Shown piece by piece: positions 48,816 to 57,530 of a stretch of 64,000 nt of DNA. The DNA is from DATMER01 sp963741305. GTDB lineage: Bacteria; Acidobacteriota; Thermoanaerobaculia; Multivoradales; UBA5704. Position 1 is the first letter of the stretch. Every line of letters begins with the position of its first letter. The stretch lies in NCBI GenBank assembly GCA_963741305.1, contig CAVUHL010000003.1, forward strand, positions 2,604,001 through 2,668,000, in the 5' to 3' direction. Position numbers and translations under genes: made by a program. The notes beneath the pieces are model-generated. The model was not told the origin of the DNA. It made no database searches and saw only the letters and a program-made list of their open reading frames with translations.

Positions 48816-51620
48816 TTACTCGAGGAGCGCGGTCGTGTCTGCCCGGCTTCCCAGGTTGCCGCTTGGATTGGTATAGACCTTGACGTTTCCGGTCAACGTA
48901 TCGGTGACGGTGATCCGGTACTCGACGGACGAGAGAGCACCGTAGAAGACCCACCAGTGCCCGTTGAGGCTACGCCCGTCGAGCACCTTGAGGACGAGCT
49001 CCACGTTGGTGGATGCAAAGAACCAGAAATACCCGGTGTCCGAGGTCAGGGCCACGGCCTTCCCGACGCCCTGGTTGCCCTGGAAGTCCTTCCACGCGAC
49101 CTCGACGCGGAAACGGCTGCCATTCAGGCAAAGGCTCGTCGCCGTCGGCGCGCAGGCCGCGGCCGCCGCGAGGGACGCCCAGCCATCCTCCTCGAAGGCG
49201 GACCGGTCCACCTCGAGCCCGAAGCCCTCCAGGCCGGCGGATTCCTCCATGGCGGCCAGCGAGCGGGCGGCGGCGCTTCCGGGGAGCGCGCTCGTATCCG
49301 CGACGCTCGCCAGGTTGCCCGAGGCGTTGAAGTAGGTCTTCTCGGCGCCCGTCTGGGTGTCGGTGACCGTGATGACGTACTCCACCGTGGAGAGCGCACC
49401 ATAGAACACCCAGAAGCGGTCGTTCAGGGTGCGCCCGTCCAGCACCTTGAGGATCAGCTCGACGTTTTCCTGGCCGAAGAACCAGAAATAGCCGGTGTCG
49501 CCGGTGAGGGCGACCGCCTGGCCGACGCCGGTATTGCCCTGGAAGTCCTTCCAGGCCGCTACGACCCGGAAGCGGCCGTTGTTGAGGCAGAGCGCCGTGG
49601 GGCTCGGCGTGCAGCCGGTATCGACGGAGCGCAGGGAGGTCGACCTCAGCACGGAGCCGTTGCCGCGGTCGATCAACAGCAGATCCTGGTAACCAAGGGG
49701 GTCGAACTGCACCATCCCGGCATCGACGCTCACCTCCCGGGTCTGGCCGGCCGGGATCAGGATCTGGCCCTGCACGTTGGTGCCCGGAGGCAGGCTGTTG
49801 AGGCTGACGGTCTCGTTGGCCGGATTCATGTCGGCAGCCATGGCGTCGAATTCGTACAGCAGCGTAATCGGCGCCAGGGTCGTGTTGGTGACGTCGAAGA
49901 CGACCGGGACCGTCTCTCCGAACGGCAGGTCGAAGGGATTGGGGAGGTCGCAGACCGGGCAGAGGTTGCGCTGATCCCAGACCGACCCGTTGGCGAATAC
50001 CGACTGGCCGGTCTCCGCGTTGACCGCGGTGACCCGGTAGCAGGACTGGTCCCCGTTCTGCGTGAATACGGGCCGCGCGATGTTCACGCCGACGCTCCGG
50101 CAGCTGAACGGCGGCACGAGCAGCGGCGAGGCGGCGGGGGGCACCAGCGTGAAGCCCGTCGGGCCATCGACCTGGCATCCGAGCACGGCTTTCGGCAGCC
50201 CGGCAAACGTCAACGAGAAGCTCTGCTGGCTGCCCGAGTTGTTGCAGACCTCGGCCACCGTGGTTGCGGAGAGGTCTTGGAGGCAGAAAGGAACGTCCCA
50301 GTCGACGTGGATGGACGCTTTGCACTTGCCCCCGGGGCCGGCCGCGTACAGATCCTTGACCTCGGAGGGGTCCAACGCCCGGTTGAACACCTCGAGCTCG
50401 TCGATGGCGCCGTTGAAGAAGCCGTTGTTGAAGATGCCGCCCAAGCCGATCCGCAGAGGGGCGGAGCTCGCGAAGCTCCCCGGCTTCAGGATGCCGTTGA
50501 AGGTGTTCACCAGCGCACCGTTGATGTAGAACCGGCCGCCGGCAGGGTCGTTCCGGTCGAGCGTCACCGCGACGTGCGCCCATTCGCCCGTCGGCACCTC
50601 GGGATCGCCGACCGGGGTTGCCGACGACGAGTGGATGAACGTAAAGCCACTTGCGTCGCCCCAGGCGAAGGTCAGCACGTTGCCGGCCACCAGGGAGAGG
50701 GAGTAGCCTGCGCCGCTGGCGAGGTCCATCTTGTCGACGATGGTCCGGATCCCGGTGTCGACCTCGGTGAAGACCCAGGCGTCGAGCGTCAGATCCTGAG
50801 TGCCGATGTCGAGCACGCTGGCATCCGGTACGGTGACGTAGTCGTTCACGCCGTCGAAGGAGAGCGCGCCACCCACCTGCCCGGGAACCGGGACGGGTGC
50901 GCTCACGTAGGTCCCGTCGTTGTGGCCCACCACGTCCGCCGCCACTGGCCCGGCGGTCTCGTCGAGCGGCCACCAGCCGGCGAGGCCCCAGGGCGGAGTC
51001 ACGCACGCGGCCGCCGGACAGAACGTGACCTCCAGCGACAGGAAGTCGGGACTCGTGTCATCCTGCATGTACACGTCCAGATCCCCGTCCGCCAGGGCTG
51101 CCAGGATGTCGGTGACTCCCGTGCCGGAGGGTGGCAGGTTCGCGAGGTCGAGCGTCAGCAGGGCTTCATCCGGAGAGTTCCAGGTCAGGCCCGAAAGCGC
51201 GGCGAACGTCCTCGACCAGGCAAAGCTCGGCCCGCTCATCAGCTCGAGCGCCATCCCGTCATTCGACGCCGAGGACAGGGCCCGCACCCGCAGGGTCAGC
51301 TTCGCTCCGATGATCCCCGGCGGCAGGCCCGTGAAGGTATGCCCGAAGTGCCTGTTGATGGACTGCTCGTCGAAGGCCAGGGGAGGGGAGGTTGCAAGGA
51401 ACGCGAGAAGCTCGGCGCTGGGGGATGCGGGCTCGGTCGGGAGTGTGAAGGCGTCCGCCATTCCCGCCGTGAAGGTGGCGACGCTCGGCGAATTGCAGGT
51501 CACCGCGCTCGACAGCGCCGGGAAGGCGAGGCTGAGGGCGAGGGCAGTCCAACGGGCCAGCCTGAAGGGCCTGTGCCTTACCTTTGCTGGGTGCTCGTCT
51601 CGGAAGGGGATGGGACGCAT
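48816..51620 (-). CDS. Secreted LamG-domain protein with duplicated C-terminal module
   Basis: About 934 residues. A signal peptide (RWTALALSLAFPALSSA) is followed by an N-terminal beta-sandwich region. A LamG/concanavalin-like domain at about 210-430 has WWPLDETAG, LSFDGVNDYV, GEWAHVAVTLDR and IDELEVFNRAL. Beta-rich domains follow, then two copies of a module of about 90 residues (CLN-GRFRV..AWKDFQGN-GVG..AVALT-DTGYFWFF..VLDGR). The module repeats near 675-765 and 835-925 and is typical of secreted proteins in Acidobacteria-like genomes. ATG 51620 is supported by AGGAGG four bases upstream. Likely surface adhesion or carbohydrate binding; no catalytic domain seen. Divergent from HMG-CoA reductase. 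Confidence 0.85.
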   Translation of the reverse strand: MRPIPFRDEHPAKVRHRPFRLARWTALALSLAFPALSSAVTCNSPSVATFTAGMADAFTLPTEPASPSAELLAFLATSPPLAFDEQSINRHFGHTFTGLPPGIIGAKLTLRVRALSSASNDGMALELMSGPSFAWSRTFAALSGLTWNSPDEALLTLDLANLPPSGTGVTDILAALADGDLDVYMQDDTSPDFLSLEVTFCPAAACVTPPWGLAGWWPLDETAGPVAADVVGHNDGTYVSAPVPVPGQVGGALSFDGVNDYVTVPDASVLDIGTQDLTLDAWVFTEVDTGIRTIVDKMDLASGAGYSLSLVAGNVLTFAWGDASGFTFIHSSSATPVGDPEVPTGEWAHVAVTLDRNDPAGGRFYINGALVNTFNGILKPGSFASSAPLRIGLGGIFNNGFFNGAIDELEVFNRALDPSEVKDLYAAGPGGKCKASIHVDWDVPFCLQDLSATTVAEVCNNSGSQQSFSLTFAGLPKAVLGCQVDGPTGFTLVPPAASPLLVPPFSCRSVGVNIARPVFTQNGDQSCYRVTAVNAETGQSVFANGSVWDQRNLCPVCDLPNPFDLPFGETVPVVFDVTNTTLAPITLLYEFDAMAADMNPANETVSLNSLPPGTNVQGQILIPAGQTREVSVDAGMVQFDPLGYQDLLLIDRGNGSVLRSTSLRSVDTGCTPSPTALCLNNGRFRVVAAWKDFQGNTGVGQAVALTGDTGYFWFFGQENVELILKVLDGRTLNDRFWVFYGALSTVEYVITVTDTQTGAEKTYFNASGNLASVADTSALPGSAAARSLAAMEESAGLEGFGLEVDRSAFEEDGWASLAAAAACAPTATSLCLNGSRFRVEVAWKDFQGNQGVGKAVALTSDTGYFWFFASTNVELVLKVLDGRSLNGHWWVFYGALSSVEYRITVTDTLTGNVKVYTNPSGNLGSRADTTALLE

Positions 51621-51801
51621 GAAACCTCCTTGTGACCCTGCGGCCACTGAAATCATCCAGCTTCCAAACGAACCTTACGGCCGTTTCCCCTCAAAAGAAC
51701 CTGTCGCGCCAGAGGGGAACGGCGCGCCACGGGGTTTCCCCCGCCCGCCCGCCGCGATATGCTCGCCCGGTCCAACCTTCCGCGACGGAGAAGTCCTTGA
51801 C

Positions 51802-53337
51802 ATGAAGATCCCATCCCTCATCCTCAAGCAGATGTACACGCAGGGCAGCCTCGAGAACGTCGAGGACGGCGTCCGGTTCAGCCTCAAGAACCGGCTGAGC
51901 AATGCCACCCTGACCCAGCTCAAGGAAGTCCGGATCGACGGCCGCGCCGTCGCGCTCGAGCAGCTCACCCTGGAGCTCAACGGCGACAGGGTCGCCGGCA
52001 CCGCGGTCAACCCGCAGAACGCCGTGGCGTTCCCGCTCGCCCGCGTGGTCCGCATCTACGCCCAGTGCGGCCAGCTCGACATGGGGCAGCACGAGATCAC
52101 GCTCGCCTTCGACACCGAGCCGTTCGGCTCCCTCTCCTTCAAGGTCAAGGACGCCATCGCCGAGCGCGTCAAGCGCACCTCCGTCCCGGCGGACAAGGAG
52201 GACAACGCCAGCCCGGAGATCGTCCGCGCCCGGCAGAAGTTCGTCGAGGAGTTCTCGGGCCACAAGCTCCAGCACATCGACAAGTTCTCCTTCGATCCGG
52301 CCATCACCGCCGGCAACATCGAGAACTTCACCGGCGTCGCCCAGGTGCCCATCGGCTTCGCCGGGCCGATCACGATCAACGGCGAGCATGCCCAGGGCGA
52401 GTTCATCGTCCCCCTGGCCACGGCCGAGGGCACCCTGGTGGCCTCGTACAACCGCGGCATGAAGGTGCTCAACCTCTCCGGCGGCGTCACCTGCACCGTG
52501 GTCGGCGACAGCATGCAGCGCGCGCCGGTGTTTGTCTTCGACAACGCCCGCGACGGCCGCGACTTCGTCAAGTGGGTGGACGAAAACATCGACCAGATCC
52601 GCGAGGAGGCCGAGGGCACCTCCAGCGTGGCCAAGCTGACCTACATCGACCGCTACCTGTCGAACAAGCTGGTCTTCCTGCGCTTCAACTACACCACCGG
52701 CGATGCCGCCGGGCAGAACATGGTCGGCCGCGCCACCTTCGCCGCCTGCTCGTGGATCCTGGAGAACAACGACAGGATCCGCCACTTCTATCTGGAATCG
52801 AACTTCGCCACCGACAAGAAGTCGTCGCAGATCAACGTGATGCGCACCCGCGGCAAGCGCGTCACGGCCGAGGCGACCATCCCCCGCGACGTCCTGATCC
52901 AGAACATGCGGGTCGATCCCGAGACGCTCCACTACCACGCCGGCATCGCCAACGTGGGCGCCTTCATCTCCGGCGCGAACAATAACGGCGCCCACTCCCC
53001 CAACGGCATCACGGCCATGTTCATCGCCACCGGCCAGGACGTGGCCAACGTGGCGGAGTCTTCGGCGGGCATCGTCTACACGGAGATCACTCCCGAGAAA
53101 GACCTCTACATCTCCATCACGATCCCGTCCCTGATCGTGGCCACCCACGGCGGCGGCACGGGCCTCGCGACTCAGCGCGAGTGCCTGGAGATCCTGGGCT
53201 GCGTCGGCAAGGGGAAGGTCAAGAAGCTCGCCGAGATCGTGGCTGGCGTGGTGCTGGCGGGAGAGATCTCGCTGGCCTCGGCCATCTCTTCGCTCGACTG
53301 GGTGTCGAGCCACGAGCAGTACGGGCGCAACCGGTAA
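51802..53337 (+). CDS. Hydroxymethylglutaryl-CoA reductase (class I-like)
   Basis: 511 residues. It reduces HMG-CoA to mevalonate with NAD(P)H. Catalytic residues are visible: Glu in ATAEGTLVAS (about 209), Lys in TDKKSSQ (about 339), Asp in GQDVANV (about 413) and His in VSSHEQ (about 504). ENFTGVAQVPIGFAGP and GGGTGLATQRECLE are class I-type signatures, though DAMGMN reads DAAGQN. The first 120 residues form an extra N-terminal domain rather than a membrane anchor (no long hydrophobic helix). The start ATG 51802 opens the protein at MKIPSLILKQMY; the frame is open further left without support. A strong hairpin follows the stop. Mevalonate may serve isoprenoid or specialised metabolism. Confidence 0.93.
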   Translation: MKIPSLILKQMYTQGSLENVEDGVRFSLKNRLSNATLTQLKEVRIDGRAVALEQLTLELNGDRVAGTAVNPQNAVAFPLARVVRIYAQCGQLDMGQHEITLAFDTEPFGSLSFKVKDAIAERVKRTSVPADKEDNASPEIVRARQKFVEEFSGHKLQHIDKFSFDPAITAGNIENFTGVAQVPIGFAGPITINGEHAQGEFIVPLATAEGTLVASYNRGMKVLNLSGGVTCTVVGDSMQRAPVFVFDNARDGRDFVKWVDENIDQIREEAEGTSSVAKLTYIDRYLSNKLVFLRFNYTTGDAAGQNMVGRATFAACSWILENNDRIRHFYLESNFATDKKSSQINVMRTRGKRVTAEATIPRDVLIQNMRVDPETLHYHAGIANVGAFISGANNNGAHSPNGITAMFIATGQDVANVAESSAGIVYTEITPEKDLYISITIPSLIVATHGGGTGLATQRECLEILGCVGKGKVKKLAEIVAGVVLAGEISLASAISSLDWVSSHEQYGRNR

Positions 53338-53356
53338 CCCTTTGAGGGGAACGCCG

Positions 53357-53391
53357 CCTGGCCTTCGTTCTCTACTTGAACGAACGCCAGG
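53357..53391 (+). terminator. Hairpin after HMG-CoA reductase
   Basis: CCTGGCCTTCGTTC and GAACGAACGCCAGG form a 14-bp stem with one mismatch around a 7-base loop, 20 bases after the stop. No U-tract follows. It separates the reductase from the propeller gene, whose ribosome-binding site lies shortly after. Confidence 0.55.
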
Positions 53392-53419
53392 GGCATTTGC
53401 CCCAAGAGGAGGGACTCCG

Positions 53420-54406
53420 ATGCGACGGCTATTTCTTTGCCTGGTCCTTTTTGCTCTCTGCCCCAGCCTGACCTCTGCGATTGACCTCTACCAGCTCCAC
53501 GACGACCATTCGATCTGGCGCTACAACGGCACGCCATGCAGCGGCGACTCCTGCCCGGGTTGGGAGAGGCTCGACAACAACCCCCATACCAAGGCGATCG
53601 TGGCTGGCACCACGGCGCTCTACCAGCTTCACGACGATGGCTCGATCTGGCGCTTTACCGGGACTGCGTGCAGCGGCAACTCCTGCCCCGGTTGGCAGAA
53701 GCTCGACAACAACCCCCAGGCCAAGGCGATCGTGGCCGGCGCGGCGACGCTCTACCAGCTCCATGGCGACGGCTCGATCTGGCACTATACCGGCACCCCG
53801 TGCAACGGCGCTTCCTGCACGGGTTGGCAGAAGCTCGACAGCAATCCCCAGGCCAAGGCGATCGTGGCGGGGGCCACGATGCTCTACCAGCTCCACGGCA
53901 ACGGCTCGATCTGGCGCTATACCGGCACTCCGTGCAGCGGCAACTCCTGTCCGGGTTGGCAGAAGCTCGACGGCAACGCCCAGACCACGGCGATCGCGGC
54001 CGGAGCGGCGACGCTCTACCAGCTCCATGGCAACGGTGCGGTCTGGCGCTATACCGGTACGCCGTGCAGCGGCAGCTCCTGCCCGGGTTGGCAAAGGCTC
54101 GATAACAACCCCCAGACCACGGAGATCACGGCTGGCGGGACGTCGCTCTTCCAGCGCCAGAGTGGCGGCTCGGTCTGGCGGTACACGGGCACGGCATGCA
54201 CCGGCGACTCCTGCCCGGGTTGGCAGAAGCTCGATAACAACGCCCACACAGTGGCAACCGCCGCATCAGGAACGGCGCTCTATCAGCTCCACAGCAGCGG
54301 CTTGATCTGGCGCTTTAACGGCACCCCGTGCAGCGGCAGCTCCTGCCTGGGTTGGCAGAGGCTGGACAACAATCCCGTGACTGCATCGATCACGGCCAGA
54401 CGGTGA
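53420..54406 (+). CDS. Secreted seven-repeat (44-residue) tectonin-like beta-propeller
   Basis: 328 residues: a signal peptide of 20 residues (MRRLFLCLVLFALCPSLTSA) and then exactly seven tandem 44-residue repeats filling the rest. The consensus is LYQLH-DGSIWRYTGTPC, then SG-SCPGWQKLDNNPQ, then KAIVAG. Seven equal units suggest a complete seven-bladed propeller, similar in length and Trp pattern to tectonin/lectin-type blades. Each repeat has two cysteines four residues apart (CSGNSC), which could form one disulfide per blade. ATG 53420 has GAGGAGGG six bases upstream. Repeats are similar at DNA level (132-bp period), pointing to recent expansion. Probably binds a surface glycan; no enzyme motif. 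Confidence 0.85.
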   Translation: MRRLFLCLVLFALCPSLTSAIDLYQLHDDHSIWRYNGTPCSGDSCPGWERLDNNPHTKAIVAGTTALYQLHDDGSIWRFTGTACSGNSCPGWQKLDNNPQAKAIVAGAATLYQLHGDGSIWHYTGTPCNGASCTGWQKLDSNPQAKAIVAGATMLYQLHGNGSIWRYTGTPCSGNSCPGWQKLDGNAQTTAIAAGAATLYQLHGNGAVWRYTGTPCSGSSCPGWQRLDNNPQTTEITAGGTSLFQRQSGGSVWRYTGTACTGDSCPGWQKLDNNAHTVATAASGTALYQLHSSGLIWRFNGTPCSGSSCLGWQRLDNNPVTASITARR

Positions 54407-54445
54407 TGCCCAAGAGGGACGGGGGCGCGGTGTAGACTCTGAGGC

Positions 54446-56182
54446 GTGATGCAGGCGGAGCCCCGGACCGTGACAGAGAGCGCCGAGCCCCCGGGGGCTC
54501 CGGCGCTGCCGGTTCCCGTTCCGCCTGCGCCTAACACGCTCGCCGGCTTCGAGATCATGCCGGACACGGCGCCGCAGGGGCTCTTCCGGCGCCTGATCAC
54601 GGTCAACCGCCACCTGTTCGCCCTGCTCATGGGCGCGGTCGTCGCCCACACCCAGCGCGGCTTGCGCGAAGGGCGGGGCCGGGGCTTCCGCCTCTTCTTC
54701 CTGCTCGAGCGGCTGATCGCCTGGCTCGTGCGGCCGTTCCTCGACCGCACCCTGCGCGATCAGCCCTTCCCGGTGCAGCTCCGCCGCCGCCTGGAGATCC
54801 TCGGGCCGACCTACATCAAGCTCGGCCAGGTCCTCGCCCTGCGCCAGGACATCCTCCCCGTGGAAATCACCGAGGAGCTCAAGAACCTCCTCGACCGCCT
54901 GCCGGTCGTCCCCTTCGAGCGCTATCTCAAACTGATCGAGGCGGACCTGGGGCGGCCGGTCTCCGAGATGTACTCGTGGATCGACGAGGTCCCGATCGGC
55001 TCGGCCTCGATCGCCCAGATCCACCGGGCCACGACGCTCGAAGGGGATTCGGTCATCCTCAAAGTGGTCAAGCCGGGCATCCGCGAGACGCTGAACCGGG
55101 ATGCGATCCTGCTCCGCTTCCTGGGCGTGGTGCTGCAGGCCTTCCTGTCGCAGTACCGGCCCAAGCAGGTCATCGCCGAGTTCGTGGAGTACACCCGCCG
55201 CGAGGTGGACCTGCGGCGCGAGGCGGACAACGCCGAGACGTTTTCCGCCAACTTCCACGACTTGCAGGGGGTGGTCTTCCCGCGCATCTACCGCCAGTAC
55301 AGCGGCCGCGGGGTGCTTACCATGCAGTTCCTGAAGGGCTTCAAGCCGGGTGCTCCCGAGACCCAGCAGCTCTCCGAGGAGGAGCGCGACCGGCTCGTCG
55401 ACCTGGGCGCGGCGAGCATCATCCGCATGCTCTTCCAGGATGGCTTCTTCCACGCCGACCTCCACCCCGGCAACCTCCTGGTCCTCCCCGGCCCGCAGCT
55501 CGGGTTCATCGACCTCGGCATGGTCGGGCGCTTCACCGAGGAGCTGCGGCGGACGATGCTCTACTACTACTACACGCTGGTGATGGGCGATGCCGAGGGC
55601 GCGGCGCGCTATCTCTCACAGATCGCACAGCCCGGCCCGGGAGCCGACCCCGACGGGTTCAAGCGCGAGGTCACCGAGATCCTCCACCGCTGGAACCGCA
55701 GCTCCAGCTTCCGGGACTTCTCGCTCGCCCAGCTCATCATGCGGTCGGTCAACCTCGGCGCGCAGCACCGCATGTTCTTCCCCGTCGAGATGGTCCTGAT
55801 GGTCAAGGCCCTGGTGACGTTCGAGGGGGTCGGCCAGATCCTCAAGCCGGGCCTGGACGTGGCCGCGGTCTCGCAGCAGCACGCGCACAGGATCTTCAAG
55901 GACCAGTTCAGCCCCCAGCACCTCCTGCAACAATTCCTCCGCGGCATGCCCGAGGTGCTGGAGGCGGTCTCGAAGTCCCCGATGCTGGTCTTGGAGGGGC
56001 TGCGTCTTCTGGAGCAGGCCACGAGGCGTCCCGAGAATCCGTTCCGGGGCTTGCGCGGCACGCTCTTCGGCGGCTTCTGCATCGTGGCCGGCGCGGTCCT
56101 GGCCGGCGCCAAAGGCCCTTGGCCGATTTGGGCCGCGCTGTTCCTGCTCGGCACGGTCATCGCCCTTCACCGCGGGCGGTGA
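54446..56182 (+). CDS. ABC1/UbiB-family atypical kinase
   Basis: 578 residues. The family's KxGQ motif (YIKLGQVLALRQDILP), Ala-rich loop (GSASIAQIH), nucleotide lysine (VILKVVKP), ExD motif (REVDLRREADN), catalytic HADLHPGNL and metal-binding FIDLGMVG are all intact. Two hydrophobic helices lie at the C-terminus (about 535-575). Bacterial UbiB proteins support quinone synthesis and lipid trafficking as ATPases at the membrane. The start is GTG 54446 or the adjacent ATG 54449. Its stop lies two bases before the end of the convergent VKOR-DsbA gene. No other quinone genes are nearby. Confidence 0.92.
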   Translation: MMQAEPRTVTESAEPPGAPALPVPVPPAPNTLAGFEIMPDTAPQGLFRRLITVNRHLFALLMGAVVAHTQRGLREGRGRGFRLFFLLERLIAWLVRPFLDRTLRDQPFPVQLRRRLEILGPTYIKLGQVLALRQDILPVEITEELKNLLDRLPVVPFERYLKLIEADLGRPVSEMYSWIDEVPIGSASIAQIHRATTLEGDSVILKVVKPGIRETLNRDAILLRFLGVVLQAFLSQYRPKQVIAEFVEYTRREVDLRREADNAETFSANFHDLQGVVFPRIYRQYSGRGVLTMQFLKGFKPGAPETQQLSEEERDRLVDLGAASIIRMLFQDGFFHADLHPGNLLVLPGPQLGFIDLGMVGRFTEELRRTMLYYYYTLVMGDAEGAARYLSQIAQPGPGADPDGFKREVTEILHRWNRSSSFRDFSLAQLIMRSVNLGAQHRMFFPVEMVLMVKALVTFEGVGQILKPGLDVAAVSQQHAHRIFKDQFSPQHLLQQFLRGMPEVLEAVSKSPMLVLEGLRLLEQATRRPENPFRGLRGTLFGGFCIVAGAVLAGAKGPWPIWAALFLLGTVIALHRGR

Positions 56183-56184
56183 GG

Positions 56185-57375
56185 CTACTTTGTCAGCGCC
56201 TGCCAGACGTCCAGCCGCTGCCACTCTTCCATCTTCTTGCCATCGAGAAAAACCGTCGGGGTCGAATGGATGTCGAGCCGTGAGCCGAGCTCGGTATCCT
56301 CCCGGATGCGGTCACGGTGGGAGCGGCTTGCCGCCAGCTCGGTGAGCCGCGCGGCATCCAGGCCGGCCTCCGCCGCAAGCCTGGTCCAGGGCGCCTGGCC
56401 AAGGCCGTCCTGGTTCGCGAAGAGCCCGTCGTGCATCTTCCAGAAAGCGCCGCTTCCTCCCAGGGACCGGGCGGCTTCGGCCACGTCCGCAGCCTCACAG
56501 GCGTGCTCGTGGACAGTCTGCTGCACGAGGGAGTTGCACTCCGGCTCCAGGGGGAAGTGCTTGTAGACGATCCGGAGCCGGTCTCCCATTGCGGGCAAGA
56601 CCTCGCGCTCGAAGAATTCGGCGAAGTTGCGGCAGCCAGGGCACTGGAAGTCGCTGAAGACGACCGCGGTATGCGGCGCCGCGGGGTTGCCCCGCACCGG
56701 ATCGTCCGGCCGGAGAGGGATGGCGGCCGAGGCCTGGCGCTGCTGGAGGTAACGCTGGAGGTCCGTGTCCTCGTAGAAGGTGCGGGCATAGTCGCCCGCC
56801 TCGCGGGCGGCCCTGCGCGCCGCCGACACCATCAGCGCCTGCACGCAGAGGGCGGCCCAGGCGATCATCAGCAGCACTCCGGCGAAACCGAGGCGCGTGG
56901 GCGGCCAGCCCGCCTCTTCTCCTGGGGATCCACGGAAGAGCTTCCAGCCCAGGAAGAGCATGGCGAAGTTGATCAGGTGGGTCAGCGTGCACCACCAGCA
57001 GACGGCACCGAGGCTACCGAACATCACGCTGATCAGAAAGGCCGAGAAGAGCGCGCCGGCCAGGTTGAGCCCGAGCGGGAGCGCGTGCCAGCTCCGCCCT
57101 TTGCCCCGGGGGCGTCCCACCACCAGGTACCAGAGGCCGAGGGCACCGAAGTAGACCGCTCCATAAGTGGCGGTCGGGACTCCTCCCGGCCCCAGGGCCC
57201 ACGGGCTGGCCAATACGTCCGCGCAGCCCCCCTCCTCCGCATTGCAGGCCAAGCGGAACACCGCCCCCGGCTCCTGGGTCAGGTGATAGCTCGTGAGCAT
57301 CAAGCTGATGGCCGTGGCAGCCAGGGCGAGCGCCACCAGGAGAGGCAGGGTCCAGTTGCGGTTCGTCATCGGCAT
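56185..57375 (-). CDS. VKOR-DsbA fusion (disulfide-bond formation)
   Basis: About 396 residues. The N-terminal half is a vitamin K epoxide reductase-like membrane domain with about five helices. It has the loop cysteine pair CNAEEGGC and the quinone-proximal CxxC in GAVCWWCTLTH. The C-terminal half is a periplasmic thioredoxin/DsbA-type domain with active site QCPGC and the cis-proline loop HSTPTVFLDG. Such fusions oxidise exported proteins and pass electrons to quinone, fitting a cell that secretes many Cys-containing proteins, including the CSGxSC propeller nearby. The start is ATG 57375 or 57369; the frame is open further upstream. Confidence 0.93.
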   Translation of the reverse strand: MPMTNRNWTLPLLVALALAATAISLMLTSYHLTQEPGAVFRLACNAEEGGCADVLASPWALGPGGVPTATYGAVYFGALGLWYLVVGRPRGKGRSWHALPLGLNLAGALFSAFLISVMFGSLGAVCWWCTLTHLINFAMLFLGWKLFRGSPGEEAGWPPTRLGFAGVLLMIAWAALCVQALMVSAARRAAREAGDYARTFYEDTDLQRYLQQRQASAAIPLRPDDPVRGNPAAPHTAVVFSDFQCPGCRNFAEFFEREVLPAMGDRLRIVYKHFPLEPECNSLVQQTVHEHACEAADVAEAARSLGGSGAFWKMHDGLFANQDGLGQAPWTRLAAEAGLDAARLTELAASRSHRDRIREDTELGSRLDIHSTPTVFLDGKKMEEWQRLDVWQALTK

Positions 57376-57530
57376 ATTAGATATCAAGGTGCTTGCCGCC
57401 CGCTCAAGCGAGCCCGCTTTCAGCGAGCCAATGTAGTAGAATAAAAATGCTCGTACAGCATGAAGTTCATCTCGGGGACTCAAAACCCGAAGGGTGTCGT
57501 CTGCCCTTCACTCATGAAGGAGGAAGATTG

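Noticed and set aside
50920..51801. Long N-terminal extension of the HMG-CoA reductase frame
   Set aside because: It is antisense to the LamG gene and has no domain; ATG 51802 gives the natural N-terminus.
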